Shown here one piece after another: positions 42,935 to 55,371 of a stretch of 64,000 nucleotides of DNA. The position numbers and the translations under genes were made by a program. The notes beneath the pieces are model-generated. The model searched no databases and was not told the origin of the DNA. It saw only the letters and a list, made by a program, of their open reading frames with translations. This DNA is from Alnus glutinosa. Taxonomy: Eukaryota > Streptophyta > Magnoliopsida > Fagales > Betulaceae. The DNA lies in assembly GCF_958979055.1 (NCBI RefSeq), contig NC_084887.1:25045044-25109043 (forward strand), in the 5' to 3' direction. Positions within the stretch are counted from its first letter, which is position 1. Each line of letters begins with the position of its first letter.

Positions 42935-45900
42935 TTAACAATTCAATAATTCACAGATTGATAGAATTCATTGATTCATAAGTTGAAAAACTGCGAGACT
43001 TAAGTTTCATAAATATTTTTGTAAGAGGTACAAGAACATGCAAAGAGGATCGTGAGAAATATTCAAGTGAGAATATTTGGTTTCCAAAAGGTTATACTTC
43101 TACCTATTCTATTGATTTGAGAATTGTTTGTAAGTCTATACTCACGGTCATAATTAGTCATCAAAGAGAAGATTTGAATGTTTAATAAAAAACGTGTTCT
43201 TGATCATTCAACATACAAGAAAAATCTCAGCCAAAGTTAAATAGCCCTACATGCATAGAAGGGGCCGAATTCAATTGTAAGTACTCTGAACTTATGTATT
43301 TGTTTTATCTAGACTTGTTTATCTTGAAACAAAAAATTTCTTGGGATTGGTTTTCGCTGCACTTACTATGTATGTGCATGATCCCCAACAGTGACAATAT
43401 CTTGGGCACCAATATTGTACTACGGGTCCCATAAGACAGTGCCAACCCGAGTGGAAAGTGATTAAGGGCAAAGTATACCATATGGAACTAAATTATGACA
43501 TGTTTCTCTTAAGTATCATATATTATACATATATTGCATCTACTTTATTACTGTTTGTGATTTATAACATTTTTGAAAACCAATTGACTTCAATGAGTTC
43601 ACTGCATAAATTACGTTAATTTATGTGTATTCTGATTTACTAAGTCGTAGACTTACACTTTTATCTTTTTCACTTATGAAGCATGTGTTGTTTTATAGTT
43701 GAGTCTTTTGAGGATGACGAAAATGGTGATGGAAGAGCCTTTTTCTCGATGGGTATGGAGAATTTGGCATGACTCATTTTTTAGGAGTTGGACCTCGGAC
43801 TATCAGAGTTAATAATGAATGAGCATATACATGGCAGGAAAGTTGACCAATTCTTAGACTATTTGTATGGTGTTTATCTCATTTAGTGTGTTTGGACTAA
43901 AGCTTCTCAAGCTACCTATGAGCCTGTGGTGGAGGTTATCCAGGATTGTTATCTGACCTATGAGGGTCTTGACGAGCTTAACTTTTGGTTTAGTTGATTG
44001 TATTTTGATGTTGCGGTACCTTTAGCTTTGAGTTGTAATATTTCTCTTTGACTTGATGATCGATCTTAGATTGTAACAGTGGATGGATATCTATGTTATG
44101 TTTTGATGTTTTAGTTTAACTCTACTGATCATCTATTGCGGTTTTTAATTAGTGGCTATTTTGATTACTTTGCTTAAATGAAGTCTTCCATTGCATGAAC
44201 TATCTCTTGAGGGAGGGAGTTTAATGTCCCTATGTGTGTACATTTTGTCCGGATGAGAATGGGATGACGCATCGTGCAATCAATTACCAGTTAATTTTCC
44301 CTGGGGGCATTACATTTACTACCTGAATCATCTCCTTTGTTGCTTTACACTTTAATATCTACAACCAAAAGTGAATGCTAAATTCCTTCAGTTCTCTTTA
44401 TCTTCTGAGATTATTTATTCAATCAAATACATATAGTATTCACCTGACCGACCTTGAAGTTAAAATGTAGGTTTGGACCAAGTGGTTAGGCCCAAGCAAT
44501 GAACCTTGATGGGTTGTGTGAACGAACAAGCTAGAAACTCAAGCAACCATAGGAGACACATTGTAAAAGATAACTACTACGCCCTTACGGTCCCATTATT
44601 CTCAAATAGGAATCAGGCAGTGCCTTGGCCTACCAGTGGGCACATAGCACTGTGTGAACTCTAATAATGGTCTCAACCCACCTATGAAAGGAATTTGGCG
44701 CCATTACTCTACTAATACCGTACCTCACCTGTGAGTGACATCTAGCAAATGATGTACCTTGCTAGAAGACACGAATTAGATGCCCGCATTAGAACAGTGC
44801 CATGCCATATTAGAGCACAACACTTGGCTAAGGCTGTAGAGGGGGAAAAAAAAAATCCACATATGAAAGGGAAAGCAACCATTCTAGGTACACATAGACC
44901 ATATTCCATCATTCTCGCTAGCACCTCATTCTCCTATTTATCACTCCTTTAGAGAGAATCATTAAACCACTCGCCAACTTAAGCACTATTGAGGGAAAAG
45001 TTTTTACCCTTAGTATACGTGGCACAATCCTAGAGGCCAACTAAAACTAAATCAATATTTGAGGCTAAAGTCTCATTAAAAATGGTCTACAAAATCTCAT
45101 TCAACAATCCTCATATTTTATTGGGCTCATAACCCACAAAGGGACGCGGGTCAAAGTCAGGATTTAACCCATGAGTCATGTTATCCACAAGAGCTTGTCA
45201 ACGACCGCAAGAGGCCCAAACATTCTTCCTTCAAACATCATACAATAATGGGCTATCACTTATGATTGTGGTCAATTGAGAGAGAGAAAGATAGGAGAAA
45301 TGAGAGAAAAAGGTATAAGGGAGAGAGGAGAGAGAAGGGATAGTGTTAGGTCTATAGGTGACCATATGTTGTGTTAGTATATTCAATAGACAAATTATCA
45401 GTTGATTAATCGAAGTACCAAATCTAAGTGAGTCATGTTGAACGAAGATTGAAGACATGTTACACAAATTCATGAAGATACTGTCATTATCACATGGCTG
45501 ATCTCAATTATTTAGTAGCAACAAGTGATTTAGAAACCTAGATGAATGACCTTAAAAGGTTAATATGGACCACACTAGGATTGTTCATAATCATGGATTT
45601 AATTAGGTTTTGGATTAAAAAAGAGAGAAATTTTAGACAAGCTTAATGCCTCGGCTCAGAAGAAGTTAGATCAACCCATGGTTGAAATGTGGTTAGATGT
45701 GTTCGGATTATGACATAGATTGCTTCACTAGAAGCACGGTAAAAGTCGCAGTCAATCGATCTATCTTATGGGATAAAGTTTTGGGTCGACGGATCTATCT
45801 CTCAAGTCGAAGCACAATCGACCTATTTGTCAAATTTGTTTTGGCAGAATGCTTCGGTTGAAGTAGCGGTTGAAACGTTGATTGACCAATCAATAACATG

Positions 45901-46780
45901 GGTCAACGAATGTGGCAGTGATGAACATAATTTTTTAGGGTTTTTTCAAGAGTCTTTACATATAAACCTTTTTGTCAAGACATCATACATGTCTTCTGAT
46001 CTAGAGAGATCACAAGATCGAGAGCTTTGAGAGAGAAAAGCAAAGGAGTATTCACGAGATCGAAGACAAGGGATCTCAATTTATGTGATGAAATCCTTAA
46101 GAATTTGAGAGAGAGAGAAAGAGAAAAAAAAAAAAAGGAGGAGGAAAGATTGTTTCTATAAAATTTGATCATCACGTATTTTGATTAGGTCTCCATATAC
46201 ATAGAACTCACACAAACCATTTAGTGATAAAAAAAAGAGCAGAGAACTCACACAAACCATTTGTGTGACTCGATCGGTGAACAAGGCCGGATGAATGGTA
46301 CGTACTGGAAGAGTTTCACGAGAGTTCAATAAATCTTGCACTTGTTTTTCTATAGTAGTGATATCATTTCACTAAACTAGGTTTCAGGCTTTTTTTCCCA
46401 ATGATTGGATTTCTTCATCAACAAAAAATCTAGGTGTTGATGTGTACGTGTGATGTTTATATTTTGTTATTCATATGTTGTCTATCTTGCTTATCAAGTT
46501 TTGATAATTGGTTAATGTTTAATTAATCTTGAGTGACTCCTACTTGATACACGTTATACATTTGGTAAATCATATTATCTAGGTCTAGTATTCGTAAATC
46601 ATATTATATTACAGATAATCATGGGGGGAAATTGGAGTAGCCAGTCTAAGTGTGAAGAAAAAATTTTCTATTAGCAAATTGATGGAAATAGAGAAGGATA
46701 CATGTTTTCAATTAAGAGGAGCCAATAGAAAAATCTAAAACCTAGATCTAAAACTAAAGTTTGACCAAAGCGTGAGGGTG
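42935..46780. other. Long stretch without a recognised gene
   Basis: About 3.8 kb contain only short open frames on both strands, none with a domain I recognise. Possible LTR or internal-region debris occurs at 43390-43500, 43690-44100 and 44440-45200 (retrotransposon-like texture with GGACC and GTGGTTAGG words). GA-rich tracts lie at 45285-45335 and 46105-46140. I found no element ends here. Confidence 0.4.
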
Positions 46781-46789
46781 TCAGATAGA

Positions 46790-47480
46790 ATATCTCTTAA
46801 AATTATTTAAACAACTAAAACAAAGATATCTTTTTGGGGTCTCACTTCTATGTCTAAATTAGCTTATGAGATAAAAGTATGCTCAATGCATAAAATAATC
46901 AGAATGTCCTTTATACTTGGCGAGATATGGGCCTATTTATAGGCAAAAAAGTGAAGGCAAACCTAAATTAAGTTTACTAGTCCCACTTAAAAACTAAGAG
47001 TGTCTGCAGTTTGATTTAGAGTCCTTATTGGACCCATGCAGTTTGATTTGTAGTCTTTATTATACCCGGATTGAGACTACTACATTTGGAGTCCTTATTG
47101 GACCCGCGCAGTTTGATTTGGAGTCCTTATTGGACTCGAATTGATACTACTAATATTCTTCACTCTCCTCAAGAATACTACCAAAACTAAGACCCTTCCG
47201 GCGGTCTCACTTCAATGCCTAAATCAGCTTATGAGAGAAAAGTATGCTCAATGCATAAAATAAACAGTTTGTTCTTTATTCCTAGGATATGGACCTATTT
47301 ATAAGTAAAGAGGTTGAGTCAAACCAGAATTAGGTTTACTAAATTATTAGTCCCACTTAAAAACTAAGAGTGCCTGCAGTTTGATTTGGTCTGAGAGTCC
47401 TATTTCCATTCAACTGGGAGTTTGATTGTTGACCAAATTTTTTATAGAGTCATTATTAGACCCGAATTGGGACTACTACC
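46790..47480. repeat. Tandem duplication, period about 363 bp
   Basis: GGTCTCACTTCTATGTCTAA at about 46839 and GGTCTCACTTCAATGCCTAA at about 47202 head two direct copies. They share AAAAGTATGCTCAATGCATA and CCCACTTAAAAACTAAGAGT. Inside lies a shorter tandem of about 30 bp, GCAGTTTGATTTGGAGTCC with CTTATTGGACCC (47017-47150). No coding similarity. Confidence 0.7.
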
Positions 47481-47580
47481 CAATTCAACTTGGAGTAGGA
47501 TTATTCACAAGAGCCTTTATCATCTGAACTTTTGACTTAATAAATATTCTCCCTAATTCTTTTTGTCCCTTAATTCTTTT

Positions 47581-48674
47581 TTTTTTTTTTTTTGAACAAG
47601 TAGCATGTGCTACGATATATTACTGAAAAAGCCCGAAGGCTTACATATTGAGACAAGAGGTACAAGACCCTTGAACTCTAAGTCAGAAGGATCTGACTTA
47701 AAAAACAGCTGCCTATGCAGAACACAAATCTTACAAGAATAAACATTTGAGCCTCCCTTTATAATAACGCTCACTCTCAAAAATAAAAGGGGGCCGATCT
47801 AGCAACAAGCCAACAAATATTCCCATAAAAACAAGGGCACTACAACGGCATACTGTACCGGAGACACAAAGGGAATACGCACACAACAGACAGAAACACC
47901 CAATCCAAGTCAGAAGCAGAGAGGCAGAGGCAGTCCTCGTCAGACGACGGCGCGTGTGGGACACGCGCCACCACAGACAACCTCCAAACAGTAGATCGGT
48001 CGTCCTAAACCCCAGAAACCACCGTACATGGCCTGAAAATTGGAACGTGACCCACACGCGCGGCCCAGGGAGCAAAGCTCCCTGGCGCGTGAAAGCCACG
48101 CGCCATGCTCCGACGATCGGCACGACCACAGCTTCCGGCAGCTGGAGCGGAGAACGACGGACAATGCTGCTGGGCGGTGCGTGTCTGCCAGAAATTGACG
48201 AAGATGCGTAGATCTGGCTTCAAAAAATTAGAAAAAGTGAAGGTCCGGCCAGGGAACTACCGTCGATGACACAGCACAGAGCGGTCTCTCCCCCAATTGG
48301 TCGGCTTGAACTTGAATCTTCATGCCTGAATCAAAAGAAATAAACCAGAAGAAAAAAAACAAAGAAGCAACAACCACCATAGCCCAAACAAGACTAGGGG
48401 AAAACAGCCGCCAGCGGAACTACCGGGGGAACAAAACTCCACAACCCTAATGGCTGGGAGAAAACCTAACCTCCATTGGTACACACTATGGAGGAGCAAA
48501 AATCACTCCATAGACCGAGAAGGCTAAGAGAAAGCACTTACCAGGAGGAGGGAGGCGTGAAGCCACCCTCCCCCGGCGACAAACTCAAACGAACGGCTTT
48601 CTCTCTCACAGTGGAAAAAACGAGAGCTTCTCTCTCCTAGTAATTTTTAATTTGAGTTCGATCTCGTTCTCTGT
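47581..48674 (-). mobile_element. Poly(A)-tailed retroposon with target duplication
   Basis: On the minus strand the unit ends in an A run (T run at 47578-47594 on the plus strand). It is flanked by GTCCCTTAATTCTTTT on both sides, near 47565-47580 and 48673-48690. A long target duplication plus poly(A) means target-primed reverse transcription. The body is GC-richer than its surroundings, with pyrimidine-rich start CTAGGAGAGAGAAGCTCTCG on the minus strand, and no recognised protein. It shares the word GATCTGGCTTCAAAAA with the 61100 unit, so they may be one LINE-derived non-autonomous family. Confidence 0.7.
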
Positions 48675-48691
48675 CCCTTAATTCTTTTTGT

Positions 48692-49479
48692 CCCAAGAGT
48701 TACAAAAATACTTTGATTAGGTTTGTAAAGGCTGCTATATTTCTCCTTAACGGATTATCATTAACTAAGACTAGTGGATTAGCTAAAGAATCATTTAAAA
48801 TTGATTATTTCTTATGTATATGAGATCAAACTATTTCCGCGATTCAGAATATATTTGAACAATCTACAACATCTGAAGATGTTTTGTTTTGTTTTTTGTT
48901 TTTTAAAAATTTTATAAAGGTAATGTTTGCTTGAAGTAAATGTCGTATTAACCTTGAAAAGTTTTGTACAACATGGAGTATTTTTTTTTAGTTTAGATTC
49001 GTTCATAGAATTAAATCATAAAAAGAAGTTGTGAAAACAAAAATTAATATTAGCATATTCAATTCTAGATACTTGAATTGTTTATATATTATGACATTAT
49101 TCGTAACAATTATTTTTATAGAAAGAGGGTTTCGAAAACTTGAGTACAAAAATTTCTATAGTAATTTTTCATTTCAAAAAATAAGGTATTGTTTAGTTTG
49201 CGGAATAGACTACCGAAAATGAACAACTATTTTTTTATTTGGTTGTACATTATTTTTAGGAATAGTATAAGAATAACTATTCTCTTATGAATAAGAATAT
49301 ATATTCCTTAAAAAAAATTAGAGGAATAATTATTCATTTCCTATAGGTAATAAATAAATCGTTAGGTTTGCCCAAAAGCCCCGAGCCCTCTCGACACTCA
49401 ACAAATGATATGGCAGATGAACATAAAGACCTATGACGTGCCTATATGGTATTATTTTTAAGTCTCCTATTTAATGTGC
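48692..49479. other. AT-rich spacer without a recognised gene
   Basis: Very AT-rich, with short open frames of low complexity. No element ends or coding similarity were seen. Confidence 0.4.
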
Positions 49480-49766
49480 GTTTAGAATTATAATTTTGTA
49501 GACAAAAAATGCGATTTTAAACTAAATCCCAGAAAATGAATCGTTTGAGTATTTGAAAACTCAAAAAATCTGTTTTTTCAAATAGCAAGTAAAGAGATGC
49601 TTTTTAAAAACACATAATTTTAAAAACTAATTTGCGATTTTAAATGTTAAATTATTATTTTGTAAAACATTTAACTGCGTTTTTAAAAATTAATTTTTAA
49701 AATTACACACTTTAAAATCACTATTATTAAATTGTAATTTTTTAAAATCTTAAATTCAAGCATACT
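49480..49766. repeat. Uninterrupted copy of the 17733 repeat
   Basis: GTGCGTTTAGAATTATAA, TGCGATTTTAAACTAAATC, a TTTTTAAAAACACA word and a final GTAATTTTTTAAAATC run in the same order as in 17733-18810. Here TTAAACTAAAT is continuous, where the other copy has a 774-bp MITE. It therefore acts as an empty-site reference. Confidence 0.6.
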
Positions 49767-50258
49767 CTTGAATTAAAATAAAGTATTCATTTTTCATATG
49801 ATATATTACCTGGAGCTTAACATTGATTATTTGTACTAATTTTGAACCGGAAAATCAATATACGAAAAGAGACAAGCATATTCCTTGATACCTTTTTTTT
49901 TTTTCAAGTAAGACATGGGCGGTTTTGTAAAGATTGTTGATATAAAGTTTTGTTTTTGAATAGTAGTAAAAAAATAATTGATGTAGTATAAAATAAAAAT
50001 AATTTGTATGAAAAAATTAAAAAGTTTTATTTTTTAGTGATTTTTTTTTTTTAAAAAAAATTAAATAGTAATAAAAAATAATTAACGTGATTTAAAAGGT
50101 TCTGTGAGAAGTAAAAATAAGGGTTGTTTTACTTACATAAAAAAAATAAGGGTTGTTTTGCCAACGGTGCCGGATTTCCTTGGGTGTGAAGCAAATAATA
50201 GCGTGCCAACAAGGGAAACCGTGCCCAACAAGGAAAAGCAGACGAGCTTCCGAAACAA

Positions 50259-50267
50259 TATAAATAG
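50259..50267 (+). promoter_or_regulatory. TATA box of the pyruvate kinase gene
   Basis: TATAAATAG lies 138 bp before the start ATG, within CAATATAAATAGGGTTTC. It predicts transcription starting near 50290 and a leader of about 105 bases. Confidence 0.65.
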
Positions 50268-50396
50268 GGTTTCTCGGTCGAAGTACAGCCGTAAAAGCAG
50301 TCCTCGAAAGAAAACCTTTTGGAAGACTGTTGGTTTTCTCTTTCTAACCTTCCTCGTATCTCTCTCGCGTTTGTTTGGCGAGTCCGTGAGAGCGCA

Positions 50397-53283
50397 ATGG
50401 AGAAGATCCTGGGAGTTAACGTTGTTGGGGAGGATAGCAGGCCAAAGACTAAGATTGTCTGCACGTTGGGACCGTCGTCTCGGTCGGTGGAGATGTTGGA
50501 GAGGCTTCTTAGGGCAGGGATGAACGTAGCTCGCTTCAACTTCTCTCATGGCACTCATGCTTACCACCAAGAGACCCTCAATAATCTCAGGACTGCCATG
50601 AACAACACCGGCATTCTCTGCGCCGTCATGTTGGATACTAAGGTATTATTTCGTCCTTCTTCTTAAGCGTTTGTCTTTTCGATCTTTTATCTTGTTGTGT
50701 TCAATTCTATTTTAATTTATTGGTACTTTTTTTCCCTTAAATCTTTATGGTTATTGCATGTTGTATATTATTTCTCCTTTAAATTTGATTCTAGGTTTGT
50801 TGGGGTTTTGATTCAATTATTTCCCTTTTGTTCGTAGATTGTGTGTATAAAGTAAGTTAGGTTTGGGTTGTTTTAATTGTTGGATTGTGATCATATTTGA
50901 ATCTCAAAGTTAGAGATGAGAAAAACATGTTGAAATCAAATCAAGGTCCTAGATGCATGTGGTATGGGAGCAAGAAAGAGGTTTTGATTATTGTTGAATC
51001 AAAAACTAAGTTGTCAATCTCAAATGTGTTCATAAATCTTATATTTGTCTTTCTTTTCTGTTGCAAAAATCTCAGTTTTGCTTGGTCACAGAAACAAATT
51101 GCACAATTAAGGTGCAATGGATGACCTTTATATCATCCTTACCGTTTGATGTGTCAGTCTGAATGAACATGGACCTCTAATGTTAGATTAATTTACTAGC
51201 CTTTTAATAAAAGAAAAAACAAACTCTCAATGCAAGAGATGCTTTCTAAAGGAATGAGGATTAGAAGTTCTTGTATAATCTACAACTTTTATGTTCATGT
51301 GCTCCAAAGTGATGCTTAACTTTTTGTGGAATGAAGTTCTACGAATATGGACCTCTTAAGTTTATGCTTGAAAGATCCTCTACTTTGATGCTGACTTGTG
51401 GTCTCTGGTACTTTGCCTCCCTAAGATGCATCTAATTTCCATGGGAAGTAAAATAGAAGTGGTTTAAATTAAGACATGGCATGACTTGCTGGGGGATTTA
51501 CTCCATAAATCTATGCGAATCCTGTACAGTAATGGAGTAGTTTTCGTGTTCAACATGTTATTGGTTTGGAAATTAAGTATTTGGTTCTTGTTCTTTTTTC
51601 AAATAAATTAAGCTTCAATTTAGCACGCTCCGGACAAGCGGAGGATATACTTGGCTCTTTATCTTTTTCATTATAGATTTCATCTGGAATGCAAATTGGT
51701 CACAAGTTATACATATTTGCCTGGCAATATTGTTTTCTTATATTTGAAATTTTTTTAGGGTCCAGAGATTCGAACTGGGTTTTTGAAGGAAGCAAAACCA
51801 ATACAACTCCAACTGGGTCAAGTGATTAGCATCACCACTGACTATAGCATTCAAGGTGATGAAAATATGATAAGTATGAGCTATTCGAAGCTGGCTGAGG
51901 ATTTGAAGCCACAAAGTGTTATTCTTTGTGCTGATGGGACTATTTCGCTTACTGTTCTGGATTGTGACAAGGAACGGGGTTTGGTCCGTTGCCGTTGTGA
52001 AAACTCTGCAGTTTTGGGTGAGAGAAAGAATGTCAATCTTCCTGGAGTTATTGTTGATCTGCCAACCTTAACTAATAAAGACAAAGAGGACATTTTGGAA
52101 TGGGGAGTTCCAAATAAGATTGACATGATTGCTCTGTCTTTTGTTCGCAAAGGTTCTGACCTTGTGGAAGTTAGAAAGCTGCTGGGACCCCATGCAAAGA
52201 ACGTTCTTCTCATGTCAAAGGTAGGTTAATATTATCTGAAAAATTTATTAGAAACTATAAAGATTGAAGAATTTGTTGGAAAGTAGAACTGATTTTGGGC
52301 ATCTTTCCTTGCAATCCTTTTTGTCAAAACTTGAAGGAGCCTTGTGAAAGTCTTTTGAACTAAAATATGTGGCACGTACGTTAGAAGGTGTCCACTAAAA
52401 GTGATTTGTGTGACATGTTGTTTCAAACTTTTCTGATATATCTATTGACTATTTTGTGGTGTTTTGTCAGGTGGAGAATCAAGAAGGCGTGGCTAATTTC
52501 GATGAAATCCTATCAAACTCAGATGCATTTATGGTGGCAAGAGGTGACCTAGGAATGGAAATTCCCATTGAAAAGATATTCCTAGCTCAAAAAATGATGA
52601 TCATGAAGGCCAACATACAAGGAAAACCAGTGGTGACTGCCACTCAGATGTTGGAGTCCATGATCAAATCTCCTCGGCCTACCCGAGCTGAAGCCACTGA
52701 TGTTGCTAATGCAGTTCTTGATGGCACCGACTGCGTGATGCTTAGTGGAGAAACTGCTGCTGGAGCCTATCCTGAAATTGTTGTGCAAACCATGGCAAGA
52801 ATTTGCATAGAAGCAGAGAGTTTTATAGACTATGGACATCTTTTTAAGAGAATAATGGAAACTGCACCGATGCCTATGAGCCCATTGGAGAGCTTGGCCT
52901 CTTCAGCGGTGAGTACAGCCCGCTCCGTTAAAGCAGCTCTGATTTTGGTCCTAACAAAAGGTGGAAGCACTGCAAAGCTGGTGGCTAAGTATAGGCCAAG
53001 CATGCCAATCCTGTCCGTGGTGGTTCCGGAGATAACAACCGATTCTTTCGAGTGGTCATGCAGTGATGAAGCTCCGGCAAGGCATAGCCTGATTTACCGG
53101 GGTCTGGTGCCTGTTTTGAGCACAGCTTCTGCAAGATCTTCCCATGCAGAGTCCACCAAAGAGAGCGTAGAATTGGCCCTCCAACATGCAAAGGCGAAGG
53201 GACTTTGCAAACCTGGAGACTCGGTCGTGGTGTTGCATAGAGTTGAGACGGCCACTGTGATCAAGATCTTGACGGTTGGTTGA
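50397..53283 (+). CDS. Cytosolic pyruvate kinase
   Basis: Pyruvate kinase makes ATP and pyruvate from phosphoenolpyruvate in the last step of glycolysis. Three exons (50397-50642, 51759-52220, 52471-53283) join in frame to 506 residues, the usual length of plant cytosolic isoforms. There is no transit peptide. Seen in order: KTKIVCTLGPSSRSVEML, NVARFNFSHG (Arg46, Asn48, Ser50), MLDTKGPEIRTG across the first junction, and the B domain at about residues 85-185. The active-site signature LLMSKVENQEG spans the second junction, with catalytic Lys236 as the last codon of exon 2 and Glu238 in exon 3. MVARGDLGMEIP (Asp262), VVTATQMLESM and the C-terminal domain ending VIKILTVG follow. The ATG at 50397 has A at -3 and G at +4. 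Intron 1 is 1.1 kb. All key residues are intact. Confidence 0.97.
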
Positions 53284-54222
53284 TTGATTGAGGCAAGTTT
53301 TGGGTTAATGATAGGCTGGAGTTTGCAGCTTTCAATTTTGTTGGCTTTTCTTGTTTGTCACTTTATCTTACTGAACCGAACGTATTCTTAGGATTTTGGT
53401 GAGAATTACTCTCACCATCATCACAATTTTGTTTACGTGCTTTTTTTCTTTTCAATTTTTTAATGTCTTCTTGTATTTCCTTATCTTTGTGCACGTTGTT
53501 CAACTCCGAATTTAGTAAGTAAATAGGGCCCATTACACATGTGGGGCTCAATGAACCTGGACCATAGAAGATAAAACTGAAACTTCACAAGTACTAAGAT
53601 ATTGGTTTTGGACAAATTTTTAGAGGATAGTTTTTGTTCTTTTGATGTAAAAGTGAAAATAATTTTGAGTGTTTTGCGAGCATTTTACGTTTTAAATTGT
53701 TTATTAATGCAAAAGTGTTTGCCAAAAATGCTCAATAATCAACCCTCGATGCTCTCTCTTGCATGTGGTCTCATTCAGATGGCACCTCGAGGAATCTTTT
53801 TAGCATGAAACTCAACTCCATAGCTGAGTCTTTTTTCAAGACTCAGGGGTTTTGCTTAGTGGACTTCAATTCTAACAAAAATGGAGAACGTTGATTACAC
53901 TCCTTGCCACCTCGTCCGACCACAACTCAATCTCGATTTCCGACATGAGCGAAATTGGAAATGTTCATCAAGAACTTACAAAATTCTCTAAACGGGCTAG
54001 TTCCTCGTTTGACCACAGATGAGAATAGTAATATGCTGCTGTGTGTAAAATCGAAATTAATGAAGCACTCCATCAACAAAATGCTTAATGCTGGGGCCGA
54101 ATGTTATTACAAGTATTTTAGTGGGCAATCATGAAAAGCTGATGACGTGGCCATTCCGAAGCCTTCTCTTTGGGTGACTTTGTACTAAAAGAAGTAAATT
54201 ACACAAACATTACCCTTCACTC
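53284..54222. other. 3' flank of the pyruvate kinase gene and spacer
   Basis: The transcript likely ends by about 53450. The remaining sequence is of mixed composition with no recognised gene or element. Confidence 0.4.
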
Positions 54223-55016
54223 GAATAATGCTAAAAGTCACTCTTATATTATTCTTATATGCTTCCAATAGTAATGTGGCTCTAAAATTATCATTGGGCT
54301 TGTGATTGATTATTATTGAATTTTATGCTTTGTTTATTTCAACGTAAAATGATTTCCGTCGTAAAATAATTTCGACGAAATCATTTTCAGAAAAAATGAG
54401 TTTCTCGAAAATATTTTTTGGTGTTTGGCTTGCACGAAAAAATTACAAAATGCAAAAATCAGAGTTTGGCAAATGCCGCCGGAATCCGGCAACGTCCGGT
54501 CGCCGTTGCCGGATTCCGACGAGAAAGTTTGATCGGATCCCGGCCATTTTGGCCAGATCCGGCCGGAATCTTCCGGATCTAGCCCGATCAATGGCAGGAT
54601 TCGGTCATATCCAGCCGGAATCTGGTGGCCGGCATCCGGCGCCGGCAAGATACTGGCGATCGGATGTTGTCGGACTCCCGTGCCGGTTGGATTTCAACTA
54701 TCGACAATTGCTAAATTCTGACAATCGGATATCAAACGTGCGTATAAGAACGAAGAGTTTAATTTCGGAAAACGATTTACAGTTTTAAAAATCGTAAATC
54801 GTTTTTCGAAAATTAAATAAGCTTTTACGGTCAAATTGAAAACGATTTTCGTTTACCATTATTTTTGCCCCTACCAAACACCGCAAAATGCCGAAATCAT
54901 TTTCCAGAAATCATTTTACGTCGAAACAAATGGAGCATTAATCAATTGATGATTTTAAAAGTCACTTTATTATTAGAGGGACACAAGAAACATATGGGTA
55001 TGACATTTAGAATTAA
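54223..55016. mobile_element. Diverged copy of the 4475 MITE family, split by a Harbinger MITE
   Basis: The left part, GAATAATGCTAAAAGTCAC...GATTGATTATTATTGAATTT, and the right part, GATGATTTTAAAAGTCAC...GACATTTAGAATTA, follow the 182-bp reference element at 4475. Between them sits the 612-bp element at 54326. The outer ends are worn and no duplication is visible. Confidence 0.6.
54326..54937. mobile_element. 612-bp PIF/Harbinger-type MITE
   Basis: The ends TGCTTTGTTTATTTC and GAAACAAATGGAGCA are inverted and related to those of the 17782 element. TTA flanks both sides (54323-54325 and 54938-54940). The interior is GC-rich with many CCGGAATCCGG-type words, again as in the 17782 copy. The uninterrupted target is seen in the 4475 element. 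Confidence 0.75.
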
Positions 55017-55371
55017 AAATGTTTATCAGTTCTAACTTCTAAATTGCTTCACTTCAAGTAATGATGATACTATAATATAAATGTTTTGTTTCGGGTCATT
55101 GATATTATTAAGGCATGTATGGCATGTTTGTTATATGAAAGAATTTTTTGAGGAACGATTTTTCCTTAGAGGAGCAATTTTTTTATTTTTTATTATTTTT
55201 ATTATTATTATTATTTTTTTTTAAAGTAACAAAGGAAAGAATATTACTTTTACACATGCGTGTAGGAGATGGGAAAAGAATGAAAACCTACGAGAAAAAG
55301 GTAGCAAGTGTTAAAGTAATGGACATTTGACTAAGAGATTAGAGATAGCAGGGTGCTGGTGCTAGAGCTTA

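Noticed and set aside
47731-48223. Overlapping open frames of 72-132 residues on both strands
   Set aside because: All lie inside the poly(A)-tailed retroposon and lack any recognised domain; the high GC content explains the openness.
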